DNA from: an uncultured Lachnospiraceae bacterium
Lineage (GTDB): Bacteria; Bacillota; Clostridia; Lachnospirales; Lachnospiraceae
NCBI GenBank assembly: GCA_947382625.1
Contig: CANDAG010000029.1
Coordinates: forward strand, 1-47,555
Direction of reading: 5' to 3'
DNA: 47,555 bases
Positions 34,675 through 43,724 of this stretch are shown here, one piece after another. Made by a program: the position numbers and the translations under genes. Numbering within the stretch: the stretch's first letter is position 1; each line of letters starts with the position of its first letter. Under the pieces are notes generated by a model. It was not told the origin of the DNA, searched no databases, and worked only from the letters and a program-made list of their open reading frames with translations.

Positions 34675-36687
34675 AGCAAAGTCGCTTCTATCCAGAGAAA
34701 AGTTGGGATTATAATAAGGATCCCCTGCCTCCAGTACTTTTTTCCACTTTTTCCTGAACTGATCCGACTCCCGGTTATAGCGCTCTGCCTTTTCTCCCTG
34801 GTCATCCAGTCCCCGGGATGCAGATTCAAAATGATAAAGCTCCGCAAAAGGAGTAAACACATTTAAATAGCCCTTTTCCCGCAGCTTTAAGCAGAAATCA
34901 ACGTCATTCAAAGAAATGGCAAAGGACTCCTCCAGGCCTCCCACCTCCTCAAACAGCTTCTTTTTCACAAGAAGGCAGGCTCCTGTCACCGCCGACACAT
35001 CCTGAGCATAGCAAAGCCTTCCCATATAACCCATGTTTTCCTGAGGCTGCTTATAATGGCTGTGGCCCGCTGTTCTATGAGCTCCCAGCCCCAACACCAC
35101 TCCTGCGTGCTGTATTCCCTTATCTGCAAAATAAAGCTTGGCGCCCACGGCTCCCACATCCTCCCGCTGGGCATACATCAAAAGCTCCTCCAGCCAGTTT
35201 ACCGTGATCACCTGGGTATCATTGTTCAGGAAAAGCAGATAAGCGCCGTCTGCCTCAGAGGCTCCGAAGTTGTTTACCGCAGAATAATTAAAGGGCTTAT
35301 CCGTCTTATACTCCACTACCCGTATCCTTTTATTTTCTGCAAGCTCCTCATAATAATCGAAGGTTTCTTTATCACAGCTGTTATTTTCCACTACAATGAT
35401 CTCATAATTTTCGTAGGTAGACTTCTCAAGGATCGATGTGATGCACCTTTTCAGATCTGCCGCATGATCCTTGTTAGCAATAACAATTGATATCTTAGGG
35501 CTGCCGATGATCTGATAACGGATCTTAAAGATGGTCTCGAAGGCTCTGGTGGAGGTGATCTGAAAATGTTCAAAGCCATGCCGCCTTAAATGGTCAGCCA
35601 CCGCCCCCTTGGCCGACTCTATGGCATAGGGCTTGGCAGAAATATCTGCCGCAGTGCTTCCCGGATGACTTCTCCAGTAGTACAAAAGCTTAGGCACATG
35701 AACTACATTCCTGGCCCTGTCAGTGAGGCGCAGGATCATATCGTGATCCTGGCTTCCGTCAAATCTGGTGCGGAACAGTTCTGTACCGTCTAACAGCTCT
35801 CTGGCAAAAACACTGAAATGACAGATGTAATTATTGGCCCTCAGATTATCAATGGCATAATCCGGCTTAAAATGCAGGGTGATCATCTTATTAATATCCC
35901 CGCTTTTGAAGGTGGTTTCATCACAATATATGTAGTCCGCCTCTTTTTCATTGATCACCTTCACATATTCATAGAGAGCGCAGGGATGAAGAATATCATC
36001 ATGATCAAAAAGGCCGATATACTCCCCTGTGGCCAGTGTAAGACACTGATTTGTATTCCCGGAAATCCCTTCGTTCTTTACAAGCTTCTTATACCTGATC
36101 CTTGGCCCCCACTCAGGGTCCTCTCCCAGACGATCCTGATACTCCTTTACCACAGCCTCCACATTGGAGTGGGCTTCGTCAGAGCCATCTGCCAGGCAAA
36201 GCTCCCAATTCGGATAGGTCTGGTTCACCACAGAGTCTATCATTTCCCGCAAAAAATCCTCCGGTGTATTATAAAGAGGCACCAGAATACTGATCTTTAC
36301 CATTCTGGGAAAACGCTCTTCCCGCTCTCGGGCGGCCTCCTCCGGGTCAGGAAAGCTTTTGGTTCCATAATTTTCTCTGGCCTTCAGCTCAATTTTTTTA
36401 TAGTTCAGCCGACCGATAAATCCACGCAGATTCCCGCAATTCTTAAGCCTGTCTCTCTGCCTGAGAACAAAATGCATACACCTTCTAAGAGGAGCAGACA
36501 TTTTCCAGAGAGGATTCGTCTTGATCCGGTTCAGCTTAAAGGCGAGCTCCGCGTTTTTTGCCTCGAGATCTGCGATCCGTCCGGCAAGATCCGCATTCTG
36601 CAGATGCTCCTTTTCGTAAGCCGCCCGGTAATCCATCCCGGTTTCTTCTCTGTTATTCCTTTCCTTCTCTGACACTTTGTCTGCCAT
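34663..36687 (-). CDS. Tandem-domain GT2 glycosyltransferase
   Basis: The 674 residues carry a short coiled coil (about 20-62), then two complete GT-A modules. The first has KISILVPLYNTPEDFLREM, TGEYIGLFDHDDILHP, YCDETTF and a DGSQDHDMILRL block. The second begins KISIVIANKDHAADLKRC and has YLLFLNNDTQVITVNWLEE, IQHAGVVLGLGAHRTAGH and SLNDVDFCLKLREKGY. Two active sites on one chain suggest a polymerase adding two alternating residues, as in polymannose or rhamnan synthases; this is inference. GGAGG 9 bases before the ATG supports a start that overlaps the preceding gene by 35 bases. Confidence 0.9.
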   Translation of the reverse strand: MADKVSEKERNNREETGMDYRAAYEKEHLQNADLAGRIADLEAKNAELAFKLNRIKTNPLWKMSAPLRRCMHFVLRQRDRLKNCGNLRGFIGRLNYKKIELKARENYGTKSFPDPEEAAREREERFPRMVKISILVPLYNTPEDFLREMIDSVVNQTYPNWELCLADGSDEAHSNVEAVVKEYQDRLGEDPEWGPRIRYKKLVKNEGISGNTNQCLTLATGEYIGLFDHDDILHPCALYEYVKVINEKEADYIYCDETTFKSGDINKMITLHFKPDYAIDNLRANNYICHFSVFARELLDGTELFRTRFDGSQDHDMILRLTDRARNVVHVPKLLYYWRSHPGSTAADISAKPYAIESAKGAVADHLRRHGFEHFQITSTRAFETIFKIRYQIIGSPKISIVIANKDHAADLKRCITSILEKSTYENYEIIVVENNSCDKETFDYYEELAENKRIRVVEYKTDKPFNYSAVNNFGASEADGAYLLFLNNDTQVITVNWLEELLMYAQREDVGAVGAKLYFADKGIQHAGVVLGLGAHRTAGHSHYKQPQENMGYMGRLCYAQDVSAVTGACLLVKKKLFEEVGGLEESFAISLNDVDFCLKLREKGYLNVFTPFAELYHFESASRGLDDQGEKAERYNRESDQFRKKWKKVLEAGDPYYNPNFSLDRSDFALKI

Positions 36688-39007
36688 CTGCTTCCACCTC
36701 CATCACCCAATTGCTCCAATTGACCAGCTTCTGCCGGGAACATTGATCCTCTGCCAAAATCCCGAACTGATAAATCCCTGCCGGAACCGCCTCCTTGGGC
36801 AGCTTGGCTGCAAAGCCTGTAAGCCCTACATTGACCTGATCCGGCAGGTTATTTTCAATATCCTGGCGATACCTGTTCTCTGCAGCGATCGCCATAACCT
36901 TACCGTTTATTTTGTTTTTCAGCAAAAATTTCTTTTTATAGCATGCGTTATCTGCTCCGATTATGAAAGAATAGCCCTGGAAATAATACCCCATATCCTT
37001 TGGCTGTGCCGCAATCTTTCCTTTTTCGGGGGAGATGCTGTAGAGCCACCTGTAAATATCTCTGGCGCACTCCATCCCCACCACCAGACACTCATCCTCT
37101 CTTGCTTTTTTCAGCTCCTTCTCACAGGGAATCAGCTTAGACCACGCCATATCCAGCGTCACCTGATTGCAATAGCTCATGGAATACTTGGAATCCAGCA
37201 TATCGTTTAAAAGATAAGGATGATAAAAGGGATCCTTTCCGTAAAGAGGCAGATGCCTTTCATACAGCAGATCCTTTTCCTTAAGATGCCGGAGCTGCTT
37301 TTCCTCCGACTCCCCGTCCTTTCCCCGGCTTAAGGACTCATGATGATATAAGATCACATCATTTCTTACTATATTATAGTAGCCCATCTCATAAATACTG
37401 TAGCACAGATCCACATCGTTAAAGGCAACTGCCAGATCCTCACAGAATCCCCCGGCCTCCTCAAATACCTGACGCCGTACCATCAGACAGGCCCCCGTCA
37501 CAGCCAGCATATTGTGGACTCCCCGGTTCATGCCAAAATAATGATCTTCTTTATCACTTAAATACTGCAGCTTATGGGCAGGACCCACCCGAAGGTTCGT
37601 AACTCCTGCATGCTGGATGATATCAGAATCCGGATACAAAAGCTTTGCCCCTACCGCTCCTGCATAAGGCAGCAATGCCTTCTCCATCATCAAATCCATC
37701 CATTTAGGTGCAATGATCTCCATATCATCATTTAAAAACAGCAATACCTCCCCTGCTGCATTTTCGGCCCCTAAATTACACATTTTTGAAAAATTAAAGC
37801 TCATTTGCTCATACAGATATCTGCAACCCCTAAAAAGACTTTCTGCCCGGGGTTCACCTGCCTTTTCGCCTGCCTTATGAGGAAATGTCTGATCCTTCTT
37901 GTTTTTAAACTGATCAAGCGCCTCAATCTTCCGGGAAATCCTCTCCCTGTTTTCGTTACTGCTCCCATTATCGACCACTATGATCTCATACGGGAAGGAA
38001 GAACGGGTTTTCTCAAGCAGGGAGTCTATACAATGAAACAAAACCTCCGGATTATCCTTGGACGGGATGATGATTGATAACATTTGGTTTTTATGTCCAT
38101 CTTCCTTACCTTCCCGCTCATCTTTTTCACTCTCTTTATCAGATATATTTCGGATGTTATTTATGTTTTCCGTTTCCATATCTCTTGAAATTTTCAGGCT
38201 TTTTATCTGTCCATAGCCATCTTCAAAGCCACTATATAACACATGTTTTATATGGCATATCTTTTCTGTGTTTTCTTCCGTTCTTTTTGAAAAGCAGTCC
38301 TGCATTCTGAGCATTTCAAAAAGCACATCATAGAGTCTCTCCTTCTCCCCGCCTTCTGTCGGTTGCTTTTCAAAAATACCTTTATTTTTGCAGTAATCCC
38401 AGGCCCTTTTTAACGCCGCGTATCTGACCGCAATCAATCCTCCAAAATAAAATCCCGACAAAAAACGATCCGGAGACCAATCCGGTTTCAGCCAGGGATC
38501 TCTTCTGAGCCCTGATTCTCCATCCAACACATCCTCATCTCCGTAAGCCAGAACGGTGTGAGTATTTTGAAAGCACTGGCAGATCATTGCAAAGGCGTTT
38601 TCTGTCGGCCTCCCGTTGTAAACAGATATTATAACAAAGTTTACATTTTCCCTCCCAAAAGCATTGATCGTTTTTTCATTTATATTTTTTATGTCAAAAT
38701 GTGCAAAATACGTTTTTTCGTCCGCATGACTCTTTTGGTCAACAAATGACATAATTCTGCAAAACCCGTCTGTATCCGATCTATTTCCTGCATTTTCCGA
38801 TTTTCCTCTGCCGAAATCCTTCGTTATTAAATCATTTGTCAGTTTTTTTTCTTCATTTATCTCAATTGTACAATCATTTTTTAAAGTTTTTTCACATTCA
38901 GCAATCCATTTTTCGTAGGTGATTTTCCTCAGAGAAATTTCATTTTTGTAGGTTTTGTGTTGTTTTTCGATAAGTTTTTGCTTTATTTTTTGCTTCAAAA
39001 GAGTCAT
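36653..39007 (-). CDS. GT2 glycosyltransferase with degenerate first module and C-terminal beta domain
   Basis: The 784 residues resemble the tandem GT2 layout, but only the second module (about 315-610) is intact: MLSIIIPSKDNPEVLFHC, VLLFLNDDMEIIAPKW, IQHAGVTNLRVGPAH, AFNDVDLCYSIYEMGYY. The first (about 100-245) keeps AYGDEDVLDG and LKPDWSPDRFLSGFYFG but lacks the usual start of a GT2 fold. The N-terminal 100 residues are Lys/Glu/Asn-rich and their DNA (about 38560-39000) is visibly richer in A+T than the rest. A C-terminal part (about 690-770) looks like a beta-rich accessory domain. GGAGG lies 6 bases before the ATG, 18 bases after the fusion gene. Confidence 0.85.
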   Translation of the reverse strand: MTLLKQKIKQKLIEKQHKTYKNEISLRKITYEKWIAECEKTLKNDCTIEINEEKKLTNDLITKDFGRGKSENAGNRSDTDGFCRIMSFVDQKSHADEKTYFAHFDIKNINEKTINAFGRENVNFVIISVYNGRPTENAFAMICQCFQNTHTVLAYGDEDVLDGESGLRRDPWLKPDWSPDRFLSGFYFGGLIAVRYAALKRAWDYCKNKGIFEKQPTEGGEKERLYDVLFEMLRMQDCFSKRTEENTEKICHIKHVLYSGFEDGYGQIKSLKISRDMETENINNIRNISDKESEKDEREGKEDGHKNQMLSIIIPSKDNPEVLFHCIDSLLEKTRSSFPYEIIVVDNGSSNENRERISRKIEALDQFKNKKDQTFPHKAGEKAGEPRAESLFRGCRYLYEQMSFNFSKMCNLGAENAAGEVLLFLNDDMEIIAPKWMDLMMEKALLPYAGAVGAKLLYPDSDIIQHAGVTNLRVGPAHKLQYLSDKEDHYFGMNRGVHNMLAVTGACLMVRRQVFEEAGGFCEDLAVAFNDVDLCYSIYEMGYYNIVRNDVILYHHESLSRGKDGESEEKQLRHLKEKDLLYERHLPLYGKDPFYHPYLLNDMLDSKYSMSYCNQVTLDMAWSKLIPCEKELKKAREDECLVVGMECARDIYRWLYSISPEKGKIAAQPKDMGYYFQGYSFIIGADNACYKKKFLLKNKINGKVMAIAAENRYRQDIENNLPDQVNVGLTGFAAKLPKEAVPAGIYQFGILAEDQCSRQKLVNWSNWVMEVEADGRQSVREGKE

Positions 39008-39025
39008 TTTTTCCCTCCGGGTGCC

Positions 39026-42000
39026 CTAAAATGATTTCTTCACCGAATCAAAAACATCTTCTGCCAGGCCAATTGAGACAGATGATATCTCAAGTTTAAT
39101 TTTAAGGGTATTTTGTATGGTCACAGGAAGCTCTGAAAGCTTGATATTGATATTGGGATCCTGGGTGTCAAAAATATAACCTCCTGCTTTCATTTTTTTG
39201 CCGTTTATCTCCACATATTTCTTCTGCACAGGTATGGGAACATCATTCAGCGTCAGCTCCATGATCCTCAGAACACAGCAATGGTTTGAAGGATCGACTC
39301 TCACCGCCTTTACACTGCCATCCAGGGAAATTTCTGCTTCCAAATGGCTCTCATCTGTGTAAACATCCTCTATATAATAGGATTCCTCCTCGTGAAAACC
39401 GTATCCCTTATCGATGTAAATCTGTATCCTGTGTTCTTCCACATCCTTAAGATGCCGCTGTATCAGCTTTTGAGGCTCTGCATGGTAAGAAACCGTCCCG
39501 ATGGTAGCTCTGATCTCGCCCATAGACTCCCTCTTTCCGGTTACCTGCTTTTGAAATTTCGCCTCTCTCTTCCGGTATTCCTCTGCCATATCAGGAGTGA
39601 TATGTAATTTATCCATGATCACATTCCAATCCAGCTTATTTCTCTTTTCTTCAGCGAGTACATAGCAGTAGATTGCACGAAACGCGATTTCCGAAGCCTG
39701 CATCTCCTGTTTCATGGTCCATTCATAATCGATTACCGTCCAATCCTCACCATCCACCAATATATTTCCAAAGATCAGATCATAATCAGTGACTGCCTTA
39801 TCTCCCTTTGCTGTATTTTCTCCATAAGAGATCAGATCATAATACCTGTCAAACAACCGGTAAAAGCCCTCCATATCCTCTTTTGCCAGGCATTCATCCA
39901 GAAGCTCTTCCAATGTAACGCCTTTTTCATAGGCAAATTCCGCATTGCCATCCGCGGAAAGCCTGCAGGAATTAATGGAAAGGCCGCTGCCCTTATACCG
40001 CTCCTTCAAAAACTCGTAAGAACGCTTCATCCCCCTCACATGACCTCTGGATTCTTCATTCAAAGGAATTTTTCTGACCAGCTTTCCTTCCTTTGTATCT
40101 GCAATTTCCGTTCTGAGCGCATATTTTTCCGCCCGGTCATTGGAATATTTCACATAGTCGGTATCCGAATCCTTACCGATCAGTATCAGATAGGAATTAG
40201 AAAATACACCAAATAAGCCGTCCCTGACAATACTGTCAAATACATACTTTTCATTGAAGAGCACCAGTCTGTCCCGATCAAAGTTACGCATGTTATCTGT
40301 TAATTCACCTGTGTTCGGCAATCTTTTATCTGAATAGATCACTGTGGGAAACTTGTAATCTGGATAGGGATAGTAGAAGGAATATTGGCTGATGCCACAG
40401 CTTTTGAAAAGCCTTTCCAGTCCCTGGCGGGTAAAGGTACGAGCACTCCCCCCTTCCGGATATCCTTCCAATCCACTGAAATAGGTTCCCAGATGGTCCT
40501 CACTGCAGCCGGCCCAGTATTTCAGCCCGAACTTATTCTCTATGGCAATCACAATACGCCCGTTATCCTTCATATGCTTTTGAATGATCTTTAAAAAATC
40601 CTCATAGGGCGTCCGGGTATGCATATAAGACTGCCCGTATTCAAATACCCCGATCAGACAAATGAAATCATAGTCCATGGGAAGGGATGGCTCTATATCT
40701 TCAAAATTCCCTACATGGATCTCAATATTATCCCTGTCCTGATTCCTGTATGCATTAATGCGGCTTCTCTTCGCCGAAAGCTCCACACAGGTAACGCTTC
40801 CCGCCTTTTCGGAAAGCTTTTCCGTAATGGCCCCGCATCCGGCGCCGATCTCAAGAACCTTGTCTTCCGGCCCAATGGGCAGCCAGTCCACAATATTCCC
40901 CCGCAACGGAGAGAGATGATACAGAACAGGCCAGCTTTTTCTCTTTTCGATGATAGAGGGATATTCCACACGGGAGGCGTTCCTCACAATAGAGAGGATC
41001 TCATCCTCAATCTCTCCGTCACTGTACAGATCGTTTCCGGAATAACAATCGAAATTTAATTTTACCTTTCCGATCTTATCCGGCGTCAGGTTCACCAGCT
41101 CTTCCTCCTTTAGATGAACAGGTGCCGGGCGCACTGCCGCTTCCCTCAAAACCTGCTTCTTTTCTGTCTTTTCCGGGTCTTCTCCTTTTTCTGTCTCTTC
41201 TGTCTCCTGCATCGCCACTCCCTGCTTTTGCACTTTATTTACGCCTGTCTGTTCCTCTGTATCCAGGATATTCTTTTCCCGATTCCCTTTCCCCTTCTCT
41301 TCCGGTTCGATCCCGGCAACCGTTATACTTGAGTTGGTATCGTAATAGCCTACCGTATCCTTATCCGAGATCACCGTAAGATCCATTACATCATAAAGCC
41401 TGTGATAGACTTTAAAATCCTCATTTTCATAACCGGTCACTCCAAGAGAAAGCAGATACTCGCCCCCCTGCAGATCAAGCCTCTGGGAAAAGGTAATGTG
41501 CTTTACCGTTCCTTTCTCTACAGACTCCAGAAAGGCCTTCTCCACCATGGTATTCGTTCCGGTAATTTCCACACCCTTGATATTTTTGATGGTAAATGCA
41601 AAGATAGGCTCCTGAATGTCCTCTATAAACCGAACCGTCATATGGACCGCACACTTCTGTCCCTTAATGATGGCGCTGCTTTTGCGTCCTGACTCATCCG
41701 TAATATAGTATTCCTCAATGACTGCAGCTTTGGTTCCATACTCCAGCAATTCCGGATTGATGACCACACCGCCTTCCTCCGGATGAGACTTCTCATCTTC
41801 ACCTGAAACAGCTCCGGTCTCTTCCTTCGGATCCTCTGACTGCAGAGACTCTCCTGCAGGATCCGCCCCATCCTCCAGATCCCTCTCTGCCTCCGGGATC
41901 GGATATTGTCCTACAAGAACCTGCTTATAGGCATCGATCATCTCCTTGGGAGAGCCTTCCCCCAGCTTCACTCCCTGATTAAGCAATACTACCCTGTCGC

Positions 42001-42646
42001 AATACTTGCTAATGCTGCTCAGATCGTGGCTTACAAATACGATGGTCTTGCCCATGCTCTTAAACTCTTCAAATTTGTGGTAGCATTTTGCCTGAAAGAA
42101 TACATCCCCTACCGACAAGGCTTCATCCACGATCAGGATCTCCGGATCGATATTGATCGCCACAGCAAAAGCCAGCCGCACAAACATGCCGCTGGAATAG
42201 GTTTTAACAGGCTGATAAACATAATCTCCGATATCTGCAAAGCTTAAAATATCATCCAGCCTTTCATCGATCTCCTTTTCGGAGAAACCGATCATAGTGC
42301 CGTTCAGATAGACATTCTCAATGCCGTTATATTCCATATTGAACCCGGCTCCCAGCTCCAGCAGAGCGGAGATACGACCATTCACCTCCACGCTGCCGCC
42401 TGTAGGATTCAAAACACCTGTTATGATTTTCAGAATGGTAGATTTCCCAGATCCATTGGTTCCGATGATCCCCACGGTTTCTCCCTGGGAGATGGTAAGA
42501 TCAACCCCCTTTAAGGCATAATGCTCCTTATAGCCCTTCTTTCGGGAAAGCCCTAAAGATTCCTTCAGCCGGTCGGAAGGTTTATCATATAGCTTATACG
42601 CTTTTTCCAGGTTCTTCACCTGTATGGCAATTTTTTGTCCATCCAT
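39026..42646 (-). CDS. Wzt-type ABC ATPase fused to methyltransferase and kinase-like domains
   Basis: From the chosen ATG the protein has 1206 residues. Domains in order: a polysaccharide-export ATPase (1-250; Walker A GTNGSGKS 62-69, signature YSSGM 150-154, Walker B LIVDEAL 171-177, SHD 206-208); an acidic linker; a Wzt C-terminal-like beta domain (about 300-447); a charged linker (448-515); a class I SAM methyltransferase (about 530-830; motif I VLEIGAGCG 597-605, acidic VELS 621-624); a kinase-like domain (about 845-1000; D956-x4-N961 and D973 in VIDYEW, spaced as in kinases); a short helical stretch; and a C-terminal beta-rich region (1073-1195). GGGAG 6 bases before the ATG sets the start. 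It lies 42 bases after its permease. Wzt proteins are usually 250-430 residues. I infer export coupled to modification of the chain end. Confidence 0.85.
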   Translation of the reverse strand: MDGQKIAIQVKNLEKAYKLYDKPSDRLKESLGLSRKKGYKEHYALKGVDLTISQGETVGIIGTNGSGKSTILKIITGVLNPTGGSVEVNGRISALLELGAGFNMEYNGIENVYLNGTMIGFSEKEIDERLDDILSFADIGDYVYQPVKTYSSGMFVRLAFAVAINIDPEILIVDEALSVGDVFFQAKCYHKFEEFKSMGKTIVFVSHDLSSISKYCDRVVLLNQGVKLGEGSPKEMIDAYKQVLVGQYPIPEAERDLEDGADPAGESLQSEDPKEETGAVSGEDEKSHPEEGGVVINPELLEYGTKAAVIEEYYITDESGRKSSAIIKGQKCAVHMTVRFIEDIQEPIFAFTIKNIKGVEITGTNTMVEKAFLESVEKGTVKHITFSQRLDLQGGEYLLSLGVTGYENEDFKVYHRLYDVMDLTVISDKDTVGYYDTNSSITVAGIEPEEKGKGNREKNILDTEEQTGVNKVQKQGVAMQETEETEKGEDPEKTEKKQVLREAAVRPAPVHLKEEELVNLTPDKIGKVKLNFDCYSGNDLYSDGEIEDEILSIVRNASRVEYPSIIEKRKSWPVLYHLSPLRGNIVDWLPIGPEDKVLEIGAGCGAITEKLSEKAGSVTCVELSAKRSRINAYRNQDRDNIEIHVGNFEDIEPSLPMDYDFICLIGVFEYGQSYMHTRTPYEDFLKIIQKHMKDNGRIVIAIENKFGLKYWAGCSEDHLGTYFSGLEGYPEGGSARTFTRQGLERLFKSCGISQYSFYYPYPDYKFPTVIYSDKRLPNTGELTDNMRNFDRDRLVLFNEKYVFDSIVRDGLFGVFSNSYLILIGKDSDTDYVKYSNDRAEKYALRTEIADTKEGKLVRKIPLNEESRGHVRGMKRSYEFLKERYKGSGLSINSCRLSADGNAEFAYEKGVTLEELLDECLAKEDMEGFYRLFDRYYDLISYGENTAKGDKAVTDYDLIFGNILVDGEDWTVIDYEWTMKQEMQASEIAFRAIYCYVLAEEKRNKLDWNVIMDKLHITPDMAEEYRKREAKFQKQVTGKRESMGEIRATIGTVSYHAEPQKLIQRHLKDVEEHRIQIYIDKGYGFHEEESYYIEDVYTDESHLEAEISLDGSVKAVRVDPSNHCCVLRIMELTLNDVPIPVQKKYVEINGKKMKAGGYIFDTQDPNINIKLSELPVTIQNTLKIKLEISSVSIGLAEDVFDSVKKSF

Positions 42647-42652
42647 CTCTGG

Positions 42653-42675
42653 CTCCCATCTGCGCACTTTAGTGC
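42653..42675 (-). promoter_or_regulatory. Ribosome-site leader with small hairpin, shared with the GH127 gene
   Basis: On the minus strand a CGCAC-TAAA-GTGCG hairpin runs into GCGCAGATGGGAG, whose GGGAG is the ribosome site of the fusion gene. The same 13 bases, also after a small GCGC hairpin, precede the GH127 gene at 20040-20052. The hairpin could limit or time translation. Confidence 0.5.
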
Positions 42676-42688
42676 GTGTAAAATCATA

Positions 42689-43720
42689 TCAAAGGACATC
42701 TGCAAAATGAACCTTCAATCGCTTAAAGATCAAAGAGCCTATGCAGAACAATGTCACCGTAAAAATCCAAAAATACGTAGAAGAATAAAAATGCTCAAAA
42801 AACCATTCGTCGCCATAAATGGCATTCCGATATCCATTCACAATATAAACAAGAGGATTCAGCTTAAAAAGGGTAATAACCTTATCATTGGAAAGCATAT
42901 TAATATCCCAAAGCACCGGGGTTGCCCACATTCCGACCTGCAGCCCTATGTTGATGATCTGGATCAGATCCCTGAAGAACACGGCAATGGCACAGGTACA
43001 GTAGCTCATAGCCAATACCAGGACAAAAAGGCAAAAGCTGTAATAGAACACCTGCAGGGTATAAACCGTAGGATAATACCCGTAGCAGACAGCTACCACC
43101 AGCAATACCCCCACAAAAAACAGATGGATAAAGGTTGCCGCTATCAGTTTAATGATCGGAAGGATACTGATATTGAATACTACTTTTTTTACCAGATAGC
43201 TGTACTCCAGCAGAGCGCTGGTTCCATTGGTGATCGCTTCCGAAAAATAAAACCAGGGCACAAGACCCGCTGTTAAATACAGAACATAAGGCACCTCCAC
43301 GCCGCTGGCCAGCATCTGTGCCTTCGTATTAAACACTTTATCAAACACCAGCCAATACATAACAACCGTTACCACCGGTTGCACCAACGCCCATACAAAG
43401 CCCAGATAGGAGCCCGCATACCGCTTTTTAAAGTCATTTTTTGACAGCTTCCATATCAGCTTTCTGCTGTGGAAAAGCTCCTTGGGGATAATGAACATTC
43501 TGTCATAATACAGGCCGAAAATAATACAGGCAAGTGCAAGCAGCGCACAGGCGCAATACTTTTTCAGATCCTCTGTATGCTGATCGGGGGCAAGGGGATT
43601 ATTATGCATAAGCACCAGAATGGCAACGATCCCGCAGATCCCGTAAAAGATGCCGATCCCTACTGGCTTTGGCAAGTTTTTCAGGTAAGTCTTCCAGCTT
43701 TTTTCCCTGCTATGCTTCAT
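42689..43720 (-). CDS. ABC-2 type polysaccharide export permease (Wzm/TagG/RgpC-like)
   Basis: This is the membrane channel partner of the fused ATPase. The last 265 residues are a standard ABC-2 permease with six helices and the conserved start SRKLIWKLSKNDFKKRYAGSYLGFVWALV. The distal part reads GMWATPVLWDINML and LNPLVYIVNGYRNAIYGDEW. In front of it is an unusual extension of about 80 residues with two hydrophobic segments (about 20-38 and 53-70), absent from typical 260-residue homologues. It starts 4 bases after rfbC, with only a weak ribosome site, so translation may be coupled. Confidence 0.92.
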   Translation of the reverse strand: MKHSREKSWKTYLKNLPKPVGIGIFYGICGIVAILVLMHNNPLAPDQHTEDLKKYCACALLALACIIFGLYYDRMFIIPKELFHSRKLIWKLSKNDFKKRYAGSYLGFVWALVQPVVTVVMYWLVFDKVFNTKAQMLASGVEVPYVLYLTAGLVPWFYFSEAITNGTSALLEYSYLVKKVVFNISILPIIKLIAATFIHLFFVGVLLVVAVCYGYYPTVYTLQVFYYSFCLFVLVLAMSYCTCAIAVFFRDLIQIINIGLQVGMWATPVLWDINMLSNDKVITLFKLNPLVYIVNGYRNAIYGDEWFFEHFYSSTYFWIFTVTLFCIGSLIFKRLKVHFADVL

Positions 43721-43724
43721 ATTA

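Noticed and set aside
35818-36672. Plus-strand open frame of 284 residues opposite the tandem GT2 gene
   Set aside because: Antisense to clear GT2 motifs, with no recognisable domain or start signal.
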